Assembly: GCF_000720725.1 (NCBI RefSeq)
Contig: NZ_JOCQ01000041.1
Coordinates: 19,006 to 83,005 of the forward strand
Origin: Streptomyces rimosus subsp. rimosus
GTDB taxonomy: Bacteria; Actinomycetota; Actinomycetes; Streptomycetales; Streptomycetaceae
Direction: 5' to 3'
Length of the DNA stretch: 64,000 bases
Every line of letters begins with the position of its first letter. The first letter of the stretch is position 1. The position numbers and the translations under genes were made by a program. The notes below the pieces were generated by a model. The model saw nothing but the letters and a program-made list of their open reading frames with translations, was not told the DNA's origin and did no database searches. Positions 39,135 through 48,427 of the stretch are shown one piece after another.

Positions 39135-40354
39135 CGACCTTTCCCGATCTTCCCGGCGCCGCGGAGGAACTGGAGCACTTCCCCTTCGACGACGGCCGCG
39201 GCATCGAGGTCAACGAGCGGTTCCGGGAACTGCGGCAGCGCGCGGGGCTGCTCCGGGTGCGGCTCGCCTACGGCGAACCCACCTGGCTGGTCACCCGCTA
39301 CGCGGACGCCCGGCTGGTGCTGGGCGACGCGCGGTTCAGCCGCGCGATGTCGGTCGGCCGGGACTTCCCGCGCCAGGAGGAGGCGACGGAACTGGCCGGG
39401 CTGATCACCCTGGACGCCCCCGAACACACCCGGCTGCGCACGCTGTTGGTCAAAGCCCTCACCAGATCCCGTATCGAAGCGCAGCGCCCGACGGTGCAGG
39501 CGACGGCGGACGACCTGCTGGCGTCGGCGATGAACGCCGGACCGGGCATGGACATCGTGGTGGACTACGCGCAGCCGATGAGCGTGCTGTCCATCTGCGA
39601 CCTGCTCGGCGTGCCGGCCTCGGACCGGGAGGCGTTCGAGTCGACCAGCGCGGCGCTGATGCCCGGCAGCGCCGTCGGCGCCGAGGACATGATGCGGCGG
39701 TTCGGTGAGCTGCGCACCTGCACCGAGCGGCTCATCGCCGAGCGTCGGGCCCGCCCCCGCGACGACCTGATGTCGGCGATGGTCCAGGCCCGGGACGAGG
39801 CGGACCGGCTCACCGACGCCGAGCTGATCGAGCTGGTCGTCAGCATGCTGCTGGCCAGGTTCGAGGCGATCATCACCCAGATCCCGAACTGCGTCTACGT
39901 TCTCACGCGGGGCGACCGTGCGCTCTGGAACCGGCTGCGTGCGCATCCGGCCGAGCTGCCGGCGGCGGTCGAGGAGCTGCTGCGCAACAACGCCTCCGCC
40001 GGTGCCGGCCTGTTCGTCCGCTATGCGCGGGAGGATGTCAACGTCGGCGGCACGCTGGTGCGCGCGGGCGAAGCCCTGACCGTCGCCGTCGAGTCGGCCA
40101 ACCACGACCCGGCCCGGTTCGAGGACCCCGACGCGATCGACTTCACCCGGCCACCCGGTGGACACCTCACCTTCGGGTATGGCGCGCACTACTGCGTCGG
40201 CGCCCAGCTCGGGCGCATCGACCTCCAGGAGGGACTGCGGGCGCTGCTCACCAGGGCCCCGGAGCTGACCGTCCGCGACATCAGGTGGAGAGAACGGCCG
40301 CACATCCGGGGGCCGGAGGCGATGCGCGTGACCTGGCAGGGTGGCCCGGAATGA
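39131..40354 (+). CDS. Cytochrome P450 with EryF-like I-helix (P450c)
   Basis: 407 aa; the ATG overlaps the PKS3 stop (ATGA), so it is the last gene of the PKS operon. The I-helix reads A-R-F-E-A-I (242-247): Glu245 is kept but the conserved threonine is Ala246 and the preceding A-G-H is A-R-F. P450eryF, the 6-deoxyerythronolide B hydroxylase, has the same A-x-F-E-A arrangement and uses a substrate hydroxyl for proton delivery. K-helix E-E-L-L-R is intact. The heme loop F-G-Y-G-A-H-Y-C-V-G has Cys355, with Val where Leu is commoner. It probably hydroxylates the polyketide at a site next to an existing hydroxyl group. Confidence 0.95.
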
Positions 40355-40401
40355 CCGCCACCACCCACCGGGGGCCGACCGGCTTCCGGCGGGTGGTTGT
40401 T

Positions 40402-42021
40402 TCAGATCACCCGGAACAGATCCGCGGCCACCTGGACATCCAGGAAATCCTCGACGGAGCGCACATTGTCGCTCAGGGCGTCCAGGACCGAGTCGGCCTC
40501 GGCGGCGCGGGGGGCGCCGATGGCCACGCCGAAGACGCGGAAGCCCAGGCGGTGCTTGGCGTCGTTCCAGTCGCGCATCCACGCCTCGGTGACGCCGCAC
40601 TCGTCGTCGGTGAGCATGACGATGTCGCCGCGGGTGCGGGCCGCGTCGTTGAACTCCGCCTCCAGCAGTTCGACGGCCGCGGACAGGGGGCTCTGGTAGC
40701 TGGTGCCGCCGCCGAGGAAGGTCTCCGCGAAGTCGAGCACCCGGGCGATGCCGGCGGGCTCGCCGGCCGGGAAGCGGAAGACCCGGAGCCTGTCGGCGGA
40801 AGAGAAGAGGATGCCGACGAAGTCGCGCTTCGCGTGGCGGGCCTGGTCCAGCAGCGCCAGGGCGCACGCCTTGGCCCACGCCTCCCGGGTGCCTCCGCCG
40901 GTCCCTTCCATGTACATGGAGTGCGAGGTGTCGACGCACGCGATGATCGCGCCCTGGCCGGTGGTCTGCTCGCCCTGGCTGTCGTAGAGCATCAGCTCCC
41001 CGGCGGCGTAGCGCGCGGCGAACACCGCGCGCAGTTCGGGCAGGCCGAGGTTGGCCAGCTCGGAGGGGATGACGCGGGAGAGGTCGTCACCCAGGGTGAC
41101 GCCGATCAGTTCCCCGGTGGCGTTCTCGACCTTGCGGGCGCGTTCGCCGTCGGCCATCTGCCGGAACCGGCCGATCAGTTCGGCCCACCGGGCGAGGCGG
41201 CCGGTGCGCAGCCGCTCGGCGAGCCGGGCGCGCTGGTCGTACGGCATGCGCTCCAGCTCGCCGGGGCCGACGCCCCACGCCCGCATCAGCGCGCTCTCCT
41301 CCCGTACGGCCGCGGCGGCCTTCGTCACGGCGTTCCGCGCGGTGGCACGGACGCCGGGGGCTGCCGCCGCGAGGGCCTGCGCGGCGCCCTCTGCGGCCTG
41401 CCGGGCGGTGGCGCCGGCGGTCTCGGCAGCCCGTATCGCCTGCTGTACGGCCTCGGCGGCCGGGGCCGGTACGGTGCCGTCCGCACCGGCCCCACCGGCG
41501 GCCTGCTGAAGAGCCGCGCCCACGGCCGCCGCCGCTCCTTCGGCGTCCCGCCGGCCCTTCGCCGCCCGCTCGGCCTGCTCCCGGGCAGCCCGGAAGCGCT
41601 CCAGCATCCGGCGCAGCGCGGCGGCCTGGGCGAGTACGGCCATGGCGGCGGCGTACGGGTCGCCGGCCGTCTCCCGGTGCAGCTCGGCGAACTCCGGTGA
41701 CTCCATCAGGGAGCTGATGACCTGGTGGTTGACCAGCCGGGAGGGGGCCATGTCCGCGCGCTCGCGCAGCCACGGGCCGGTCTTGTAGGCGGCCAGGAAG
41801 GCGTCGGCCAGGAGGTCGGCGGTGTGGTCGTAGCGCCCGGCCAGTTCCTCGGCCAGCTCGCGCAGCCCGGCCGACTGCGTGTAGGTGTCGCGCCACACGA
41901 TCTGCTCGAAGCGGTCCGCGACCACGGCCGTCGGGTGTCCCTCGGCAGTGGCTGCGGACCCGGCCAGCCACGGGCCGGCCAGGCCCGCCAGGTCGCCGAG
42001 CCTGCTCGGTGTCCCGCACAT
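40402..42021 (-). CDS. VWA-domain protein, ViaA-like
   Basis: 539 aa from the ATG at 42021. The N-terminal two thirds are Ala/Arg/Glu-rich helices with a coiled-coil-like stretch around residues 120-250. The C-terminal von Willebrand A domain has a complete MIDAS motif D-x-S-x-S (Asp364, Ser366, Ser368) and a later D-D-E-C metal-site loop. It lies 19 bp downstream of a MoxR-type AAA+ ATPase, the same pairing as E. coli RavA-ViaA, whose members act together as a membrane-lipid or respiratory-complex chaperone. Convergent with P450c (47 bp), so it marks the right border of the PKS operon. No link to the PKS product can be seen. Confidence 0.88.
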   Translation of the reverse strand: MCGTPSRLGDLAGLAGPWLAGSAATAEGHPTAVVADRFEQIVWRDTYTQSAGLRELAEELAGRYDHTADLLADAFLAAYKTGPWLRERADMAPSRLVNHQVISSLMESPEFAELHRETAGDPYAAAMAVLAQAAALRRMLERFRAAREQAERAAKGRRDAEGAAAAVGAALQQAAGGAGADGTVPAPAAEAVQQAIRAAETAGATARQAAEGAAQALAAAAPGVRATARNAVTKAAAAVREESALMRAWGVGPGELERMPYDQRARLAERLRTGRLARWAELIGRFRQMADGERARKVENATGELIGVTLGDDLSRVIPSELANLGLPELRAVFAARYAAGELMLYDSQGEQTTGQGAIIACVDTSHSMYMEGTGGGTREAWAKACALALLDQARHAKRDFVGILFSSADRLRVFRFPAGEPAGIARVLDFAETFLGGGTSYQSPLSAAVELLEAEFNDAARTRGDIVMLTDDECGVTEAWMRDWNDAKHRLGFRVFGVAIGAPRAAEADSVLDALSDNVRSVEDFLDVQVAADLFRVI

Positions 42022-42040
42022 CGTCGTACCCCCGCCATGT

Positions 42041-43240
42041 TCAGAACTGGGCCTGCACCGTGCTCGCGTCCACGCCGAGGGCCTCGGTGAGCACCCGGGC
42101 GCGGACGGCGCGCTGGCGGCCGGCGACCCGTTCGATGGCCGTGGTGGAGCGGCCGGCGCCCGCCGCCTCCGCGCGCAGCCGCTCCAGCCGCTTGCCCGCC
42201 CTGGCGAGCGTGTTGTGGGCGTTCTTGATGACCCACTCGCTCAGCGCCTCACGGGACTGCCCGGCCATGGCGTCGAGCTGGGCCTCCAGTTCGTCGATGG
42301 TGTCGGCCAGGTCGAGCGCTTCCTTGGCGTCGGGATTGACCAGGTGCAGCACCTCGCGCTCGACGGTCGGGCGCTGGGCGGGGGAGTCCCACAGCACATG
42401 CGCCAGCACCGACAGATCGGACTCGGCGACCGCCGGGCGGCCGTCGAGGTACGCGGACGCCTGGAGCAGTCCCACCGCCTGCCGCCAGCGGCGGTCCGAG
42501 GCGACCAGCTCCTTGCGGCGCAGGGCGGCGCGCAGCGTGCACACCGCGTCCACGATCCCGTCGGGCACGTCCACGGCCGGGACGGCCTCGGTCACGGCGT
42601 GCTGCAGCGCGGCCAGTGCGACCGTCGTACGCGACGGTGCCGCCGGGCGGCTGACCGCGGAGCGGACCAGCGCGGCGAAGTTCGAGGGATCCTCCAGGTA
42701 CCCGACCTCGATCCGCACCAGCAGCCGGTCGTAGATCGCGGCCGAGTCCTCGCCGCCGGGCAGTTCGTTGCTCGCCGTGATGGCCCCGATCAGCGGGCAG
42801 CGGATCGGCGCGCCGCCGTTCTCGGGGTGGTAGAGCCGCTCGTTGAGGTAGCCCAGCGTCTCGTTGAGCGCCGCCGTCGAGCACTTGAATATCTCGTCGA
42901 TGAACGCCACATGCGCGGTCGTGGCACGGCCGTCGTACACCTGGCGGTACTCGCCCCGCGCCAGCGCGGCGACGTCGATGGGGCCGAACATCCGCGTCGG
43001 CGCGGTGAACTTCGACAGCAGGATCTCCCAGTAGGCGGCCCCGTCGATCCGGCCCGTGAGCTCCCGGGCCAGCTCGGACTTCGCCGTCCCGGGCGGCCCG
43101 AGCACCAGCGAGTGCTGCCCGGCCAGCAGCGTCACCACCAGCGTCCGCACCACGTCGTCCCGCTCGTAGAACCGCTGCGACAACTCGTCACAGACCGCCC
43201 GCAGCCGCTCGGCGGTGTCCTGCGCGTCCGGTGCGCCCAT
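42041..43240 (-). CDS. MoxR/RavA-family AAA+ ATPase
   Basis: 399 aa from the ATG at 43240, 6 bp after GAGGAG. Walker A G-P-P-G-T-A-K-S (48-55), Walker B V-A-F-I-D-E-I (111-117), and sensor region S-N-E-L-P typical of MoxR proteins. After the ATPase a C-terminal helical region follows (A-D-T-I-D-E-L-E-A-Q-L). It is the promoter-proximal gene of a two-gene operon with the VWA protein. MoxR ATPases remodel or mature protein complexes with a VWA partner. The promoter region is shared with the divergent ABC exporter and contains a long palindrome. Confidence 0.9.
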   Translation of the reverse strand: MGAPDAQDTAERLRAVCDELSQRFYERDDVVRTLVVTLLAGQHSLVLGPPGTAKSELARELTGRIDGAAYWEILLSKFTAPTRMFGPIDVAALARGEYRQVYDGRATTAHVAFIDEIFKCSTAALNETLGYLNERLYHPENGGAPIRCPLIGAITASNELPGGEDSAAIYDRLLVRIEVGYLEDPSNFAALVRSAVSRPAAPSRTTVALAALQHAVTEAVPAVDVPDGIVDAVCTLRAALRRKELVASDRRWRQAVGLLQASAYLDGRPAVAESDLSVLAHVLWDSPAQRPTVEREVLHLVNPDAKEALDLADTIDELEAQLDAMAGQSREALSEWVIKNAHNTLARAGKRLERLRAEAAGAGRSTTAIERVAGRQRAVRARVLTEALGVDASTVQAQF

Positions 43241-43377
43241 GCTCAACTCCTCGGTCGTGGTGCGCTGGTGGGCGCGGTGCGGTCTGCTGTCCGATCAAGG
43301 TTACGTGGGGCCGGGCGTCGCTCCTCCGGGGCCTCGGAGCCGTCGCTGCCCGGGCCGTCGTCGGGTGCCGCCACCCC

Positions 43378-43418
43378 CCGGGGTGGTGCCGGCACCACCC
43401 CGGTCCGGGTGGTGCCGG
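43378..43418. promoter_or_regulatory. 26-bp palindrome with repeated half-site
   Basis: 43378-43403 is a perfect 26-bp palindrome (half-site CCGGGGTGGTGCC). A further copy of GGGTGGTGCCGG occurs at 43407-43418, and related GGTG/CACC half-sites flank it at 43363-43377 and 43434-43446. It sits in the 333-bp gap between the divergent MoxR and ABC exporter genes. Spacing and repetition fit an operator array. No regulator gene adjoins it. Confidence 0.55.
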
Positions 43419-43573
43419 CTGAACCCCCGGAACGGGTGGGCGCCCCATCGTGCCGCCCCGCGGTCCGAACCTAGTGTCACCAGGGACGGCCACCCCCGCC
43501 TCGCCCTGTCGAAAGGCCAGGTGGGGGCATGTGAACGACACGGCCGTGCGACTGCGATTCGGAAGGCGAACCC

Positions 43574-44386
43574 ATGGCACTTCGCACGGGGAGAAGACCC
43601 TCGGCGCCCATCAGCACGACCCGGATGACGGACTACGGCGCGGCCGGTGCCTCCGCGCTCACCCTGGACCGCGTTTCCCGGAGTTACCGGCGCGCGGGCA
43701 AGCCGTTCCACGCGCTGGAGGACATGAGCCTGGACGTGCCGCAGGGCCGCTTCCTCGCCGTCATGGGCCGTTCCGGGTCCGGCAAGACGACCTTCCTGCA
43801 GTGTGCGGCAGGGCTCGACCAGCCCACCTCGGGCACGGTACGGATCGGGGGCACCGACCTCTCCGGTCTGTCCGAGGCGGCGCTGACCCGGCTGCGCAGG
43901 GACCGGATCGGCTTCGTCTTCCAGGCGCTCAACCTCGTGCCGTCGCTCAGCGTCCAGGAGAACGTCGCGCTCCCGCTGTTGCTGCGCGGCATGAGCCCCG
44001 ACGACCCCGGGGTGCGCGAGCGCTCCCTGGACGTGCTGGGAGCCGTCGGGCTCGGCGACCGGGCGGACGACTCCCCGCTGCGGATGTCGGGCGGCCAGCA
44101 GCAGCGCGTGGCCGTCGCCCGCGCCCTGGTCACCGACCCCGCCGTCATCTTCGCCGACGAGCCGACGGGCGCGCTGGACCCGGTCACCGCCCGCGAGGTG
44201 CTGGGCCTGCTGCGCCGGGCCGTCGACACGTCGGGGCACACCGTGGTGATGGTGACCCACGACCCGCAGGCCGCCGCCTGGACCGACGAGGTGCTGTTCA
44301 TCGAGGCGGGACGGGGCGTCGCCCGGCTGGACCGTCCCGCCGCGGAAACCGTGGCGCGCCGGTTCGCGCAGTTGTCGGAGCGGTGA
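43574..44386 (+). CDS. ABC exporter ATPase (MacB/LolD type)
   Basis: 270 aa from the ATG at 43574, 7 bp after GGAAGG. Walker A G-R-S-G-S-G-K-T-T (65-73), Q-loop V-F-Q-A-L-N-L-V-P, signature M-S-G-G-Q-Q-Q-R, Walker B V-I-F-A-D-E-P-T-G-A-L-D, and H-loop T-H-D. The Q-A-L-N-L-V-P-S-L-S-V-Q-E-N-V pattern is typical of MacB/BceA-like ATPases that serve FtsX-type permeases. Two bases separate its stop from the permease start. It powers mechanotransmission or export of a peptide, lipid or antibiotic. Confidence 0.93.
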   Translation: MALRTGRRPSAPISTTRMTDYGAAGASALTLDRVSRSYRRAGKPFHALEDMSLDVPQGRFLAVMGRSGSGKTTFLQCAAGLDQPTSGTVRIGGTDLSGLSEAALTRLRRDRIGFVFQALNLVPSLSVQENVALPLLLRGMSPDDPGVRERSLDVLGAVGLGDRADDSPLRMSGGQQQRVAVARALVTDPAVIFADEPTGALDPVTAREVLGLLRRAVDTSGHTVVMVTHDPQAAAWTDEVLFIEAGRGVARLDRPAAETVARRFAQLSER

Positions 44387-44388
44387 CC

Positions 44389-47124
44389 ATGACTGTCGAA
44401 CTCGGCCGGGCACCGGCCCAGGACGGGAGCGAGGAATCGGCCGAGGGCCTCCGGCGCACCGCCCGCTTCCTCGCCCGCCGCTCCAAGCGCCTGCACCGCA
44501 AGGCATGGGCCGCGGTGTTCGCGGCGCTCGTCCTCACCTCGCTGCTGCTCGGCAGCTTCGCCCTGGCGGCGGTGTCGGCGCTCGTGGGGCACCCTCGGGT
44601 GGAGCGCTACGCGGCGACCGGCGCCGTGGTCGCCGCCGACCAGAACGCCCGGTTCCGGGCCAAGCCGTGGGGCGACGAGCCGACCACCGTGACGCAGTCG
44701 CTCACCGAACGGATCCGCATCCCGGCCGATGTCGTCGGCCGGCTCGCGAAGGTGCCCGGCGTCCGGGCCGCCATCCCGGACAGCAGCTTCCCGGTTGCGC
44801 TCACCGGCGCCGACGGCCGGCTCGTACCGGGACCGGCCGGTGACTCGGGTGCCGCCCCCGTGTACGGCCACGGCTGGGCCGCGGCGGCCCTCGCCCCGTA
44901 CACCCTGCGCGCAGGCAAGGCGCCCTCCCGGGCGGGGCAGGTGGCGATCGACGGGGACCTGGCCGCACGCGCCGGGATACGTCCCGGCGACCGGATCCGG
45001 GTGCAGACGCTCGGCACACCGGCGTACTACGTCGTCTCCGGCATCGTCGCCCCCGAAGGCCGGGCCGACGGCACCGGACTCGCCCACCAGGGCGCCCTCT
45101 TCTTCACCGACGACCAGGCCGCCCGGCTGGCCGGCCACCCCGGCACCGTGGACGCCATCGGGGTGCTCGCCGCCGACGGTGTGAGCGGCGACCAGCTCCA
45201 CTCCGAGCTGCGCAAGGCCCTCGGCGGGCCCCACCCGGCCCGGGACGCCGTGGCCGGCGGCCGGGACCGGCAGGACTCGGCCGAGCTGCAGGTGCTGACC
45301 GGCGACGAGCGGGGACAGGCGGAGTTCCTGGAGGCCGCGCCGAGCCGCACGAGTCTGCTGACCCTGCTCGCCGCCCTCTGCGCGACCGTCATCATGATCG
45401 CGCTGCTCGTGGTGGCCGGCACCGTCGGCCAGGCGGTGCACCAGCGGTCCCGCGAACTGGCGCTGCTCCGCGCGGTCGGGGCGACGCCCCGGCAACTGCG
45501 GGCCACGGTCGGCCGGGAGGTGACCGGCGTCGCCACGACGGCCGCCGTCCTCGGCGCGGCCGGCGCCGTGCCGGTCTTCCTGATGCTGCTGTGGATGCTG
45601 CGCGACCGCGGCGCCGTACCCGTCGGGCTGGACCTCCCGGTGCTGCCGTGGATGCTCGCCGCGCCGGCCCTGACGGCCGTCCTCACCCTGATCGTGGCCC
45701 GGGTCTCGGCCGCCGCGGCGTGCGGACGCGTCGCCCGGATCCGTCCCGCGCAGGCGCTCGGCGAGGCATCCGGCGAATCCGGACCGCCGGGCCGGGGCCG
45801 GACCATGACCGGCCTCGCCGTCCTCCTGGCGGGCCTCGGCTCCGCGGGAACCGCCGCCCTGCAGTCGGGCGAGCTCGCCGCCATGGCCGCCAGCAGCGCG
45901 ACGATCGCTCTCATCATCGCCTGCGCGCTGCTCGGTCCATGGATCGCCCGCGGAGCCGTGCGCCTGCTCGCGCCGCTCGCCCGGAAGCTGGGCGGCTCAG
46001 GCGGCTACCTCGCCGCGGCGTCGGCCACCGCGAACGTACGCCGGCTGGGCGCGGCCATCACCCCCGTGGCCCTCGTGGTCGCCTTCACCGGCGTCCAGCT
46101 CACGGCAGGCGCCACCATGGACCACGAGGGCAGCGCACAGGCCCGGCAGGCCATGCGCGCGAACCTCGTCGTGACCACCGGGCAGGCCGGACTCCCGGCC
46201 CGGGCCGCGCAGGACGTCGCCGCGGTGCACGGTGTCCGGGCCGCCACGGGCACGCTCCACAGCACGGTCCTCCTGGCCCGGCGGGAAGCAGGCGACCCCG
46301 TACTCGACCGGCTTCCGGTGGTGGGCGTCACGCCCGGCGCGCTGCCCGGGACGCTGGACCCCGGCGTCACCTCCGGGTCGCTGCGGGACCTGCGCGCGGG
46401 CACCGTGGCGGTGGGCGCCGGCCGGGCCGATTCGCTCGGTCTCAAGGTCGGCTCCGAGGTCAGGCTGCGCTACGGGGACGGCGTCGCCGCCTCGCTGCGG
46501 GTGGTGGCGGTCTACGACCGGTCCCTCGCACTCGGCGACTTCCTGTTCGCGCGCGACGCGCTGGCCGCACACGTCTCGGCACCCCTCGACACCCGCATCC
46601 TGGCCCGGGTCGCGCCGGACGCCGACCAGGACGCCGTACGGCGGGCGGTGCGCACGGCACTGTCCGGTGCCGCGCTGGACGTACGGGTGACCGGCGCCCC
46701 GAACCCGGAGCACGTGCTGTCCGAGGACCGGGGCGTGAGCCAGGTGCTCACCGCCGTGGCCGTCGCCGTCGTCGGCGGATTCACCGTCATCGCCGTCCTC
46801 AGCACACTGGTGCTGATCCTCGTCGGACGCAGACAGGAACTGGTGCTGCTCCGGCTGGTGGGGGCGGGCCGGCGCCAGATCAGGCGGATGCTGAGGACCG
46901 AGGCCGCCATCGTGATCACGACCGGCCTGGCGGTCGGCACGCTGGCCGCCGCCATCCCCCTCACGGCGTTCAGCCTGTCCGTCGCAGGCTCCCTGCCCCA
47001 CCTCCCGCCGGTGCAGGCGGCGGCCATCGCCCTGGTCGTCGTGGTGACCGTCACCGCAGGCGTCCTGCTGCCCGCGTGGCCGGCACTGCGCCGGCGGCGC
47101 CCCGCGGCGCTGAACCGCGGCTGA
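44389..47124 (+). CDS. FtsX-type ABC permease, large two-domain form
   Basis: 911 aa from the ATG at 44389, with GGAG 8 bp upstream. One membrane segment near residues 40-68 precedes an extracytoplasmic domain (about 70-320). Then come a cluster of membrane helices with the FtsX core (E-L-A-L-L-R-A-V-G-A), a second extracytoplasmic region, and a C-terminal FtsX core (E-L-V-L-L-R-L-V-G-A). This duplicated layout is usual in actinomycete antimicrobial-peptide or lipoprotein transporters. It acts with the ATPase upstream. The substrate is unknown. Lack of an adjoining two-component system separates it from classical bacitracin-type modules. Confidence 0.92.
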   Translation: MTVELGRAPAQDGSEESAEGLRRTARFLARRSKRLHRKAWAAVFAALVLTSLLLGSFALAAVSALVGHPRVERYAATGAVVAADQNARFRAKPWGDEPTTVTQSLTERIRIPADVVGRLAKVPGVRAAIPDSSFPVALTGADGRLVPGPAGDSGAAPVYGHGWAAAALAPYTLRAGKAPSRAGQVAIDGDLAARAGIRPGDRIRVQTLGTPAYYVVSGIVAPEGRADGTGLAHQGALFFTDDQAARLAGHPGTVDAIGVLAADGVSGDQLHSELRKALGGPHPARDAVAGGRDRQDSAELQVLTGDERGQAEFLEAAPSRTSLLTLLAALCATVIMIALLVVAGTVGQAVHQRSRELALLRAVGATPRQLRATVGREVTGVATTAAVLGAAGAVPVFLMLLWMLRDRGAVPVGLDLPVLPWMLAAPALTAVLTLIVARVSAAAACGRVARIRPAQALGEASGESGPPGRGRTMTGLAVLLAGLGSAGTAALQSGELAAMAASSATIALIIACALLGPWIARGAVRLLAPLARKLGGSGGYLAAASATANVRRLGAAITPVALVVAFTGVQLTAGATMDHEGSAQARQAMRANLVVTTGQAGLPARAAQDVAAVHGVRAATGTLHSTVLLARREAGDPVLDRLPVVGVTPGALPGTLDPGVTSGSLRDLRAGTVAVGAGRADSLGLKVGSEVRLRYGDGVAASLRVVAVYDRSLALGDFLFARDALAAHVSAPLDTRILARVAPDADQDAVRRAVRTALSGAALDVRVTGAPNPEHVLSEDRGVSQVLTAVAVAVVGGFTVIAVLSTLVLILVGRRQELVLLRLVGAGRRQIRRMLRTEAAIVITTGLAVGTLAAAIPLTAFSLSVAGSLPHLPPVQAAAIALVVVVTVTAGVLLPAWPALRRRRPAALNRG

Positions 47125-47134
47125 CCCCGACAGC

Positions 47135-47172
47135 GCGGCGCGCACCCCGGCAAAGGCCGGGGTGCGCGCCGC
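47135..47172 (+). terminator. Terminator after ABC permease
   Basis: A perfect 17-bp stem (47135-47151 pairs with 47156-47172) around a 4-nt AAAG loop, starting 10 bp after the permease stop. Confidence 0.8.
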
Positions 47173-47205
47173 CACGCGGAGCCGGCACCGCCCGGACTTC
47201 CGTGG

Positions 47206-47232
47206 CCGGGCCCGTGGTGGGAACGGGCCCGG
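47206..47232 (-). terminator. Terminator for leftward secreted-protein gene
   Basis: A perfect 10-bp stem (47206-47215 with 47223-47232, 7-nt loop), 10 bp past the stop of the leftward gene. Confidence 0.65.
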
Positions 47233-47241
47233 GGCGGGTTG

Positions 47242-48014
47242 TCATGGCTGGACGTCGACCGCGGTTTCGGTGCGGAGGTCGTTGACGAAGCCGTTCTTGG
47301 TGACGCGCATCCAGTACGAGTGGGTGCGGACGTTGGCGGGGATGGCGGCGTTGCGCTCCAGTTTGCGGTGTGCGGAGGTGGCGTCGGAGGGAACGTCGCG
47401 CTGGAACGTGTAGGGGTCCCACAGGCCGAGTTCGCTGATGTAGAAGGGCTTGCGCTCCATCAGCATGACCAGGTCCGGATTGCCCTGCGGGGTCTGCCAG
47501 TTGACGCGTACGGTGGCCGCGTCGATGCGGTCGACCGAGGTGATCGACGGCGCCTTCGGGATCGACGAGGCGGCGGCGGGCTCGATGCCGTTGCTGCGGA
47601 TGGTGCGCGGCACCCACTCCTCGTAGCCGTCGGGGTTGTCCAGCTTCCCCGTGACACGCAGTTCCGTGGGGGGCTGGTGCTGCCCGCCCGCGCACGCGTC
47701 GACCTGGGTGACCTTGCGCCAGCCCGAGGAGAATCTGACGTCGGCTTCCTTCTGGAACGTCAGCTCGCGGACCGCGCCACCGACCACTGCGCTGACCGCA
47801 TAGACGTAGCGGGAGTCGTGATCGCGGACGACTTGGTACGTGCACCGGTCCACGGCCGCGGCGCGTGCGTCGACCGAGGCGGAGGGGGAGGCGGAGGGGG
47901 AGGGGGGGCGGAGGGGGAGGGGGTGGGAGCGCCGGTGGCGACGCCCGCGCCTGCGGCGAGGACTCCGAAACTCAGCGCGCACACGGCGATTCCGGCGGCG
48001 GTACGGGACGGCAT
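47242..48014 (-). pseudogene. Secreted protein gene broken at a C7 tract
   Basis: From the ATG at 48014, with GGAGG 4 bp upstream, the frame gives a clear signal peptide (I-A-V-C-A-L-S-F-G-V-L-A, cleavage near A-T-G-A) and then a Pro-rich linker. That frame runs into meaningless sequence. A second frame carries the mature domain (Y-Q-V-V-R-D-H-D-S-R-Y-V-Y-A, ending T-A-V-D-V-Q-P at 47245) but has an Arg-rich nonsense N-terminus. The two join if the run of seven bases at 47902-47908 (C7 in the coding strand) gains one base, giving P-S-P-S-A-S in the linker. The cause is a sequencing indel in a homopolymer, a genuine mutation or slippage. The mature domain, about 190 aa with two Cys, is unfamiliar. 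Confidence 0.75.
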
Positions 48015-48189
48015 GCATCCTCCGTGGCATCCAGGGGATCGTGCTGATCAAGGTCGGACGCTACCGGCAATGAGTGGTCAAGCAAAGGCCAAGAAATGGT
48101 AAATGGCGGGATTGGGTCGGGCCCGTTGAATCAGCCCGCTCCGCCGGTGTTCGCCGCTCCGCGCTCCTTTGCCGCGTACGGCAGCGAGG

Positions 48190-48336
48190 ACGGCACCGTT
48201 CGATCCCCGTCGGCAGCGCCCTGGCCACGAGCGGTCCACCGTCCCGTACGGGACGCTGTTCGCGGGGGCCGTGGCGGCCACCCCGCCGATCGGTGTCCTG
48301 GTCGTGGTCTTCCGCCGTTCCCCGCCACCGGCATGA
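48190..48336 (+). pseudogene. Relic of a MalG-type sugar ABC permease C-terminus
   Basis: In the frame ending with TGA at 48334-48336, codons 48229-48333 read V-P-Y-G-T-L-F-A-G-A-V followed by A-A-T-P-P-I-G-V-L-V-V-V-F. This is the shape of the last membrane helix of binding-protein-dependent sugar permeases. Just upstream a shifted frame gives I-P-V-G-S-A-L-A-T-S-G, which would continue the same protein after a 1-base correction. Such permeases commonly precede alpha-glucosidase genes in actinomycete alpha-glucoside operons, and a GH13 gene follows 92 bp later. Most of the permease and its partners are gone. The remaining non-coding bases of 48015-48427 show nothing else. Confidence 0.45.
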
Positions 48337-48427
48337 CCCGGGGCGGTCGGGGGATGACGGACACGGCGCCGACGCCGTTGTGCCCCGGAGTGCTCCCACC
48401 ACGTACCACGACCTGAAAGGCAGTCAC

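Noticed and set aside
43450..44388. N-terminal extension of the FtsX permease
   Set aside because: It overlaps the ABC ATPase in another frame and has the composition of a shadow; ATG 44389 is well placed.
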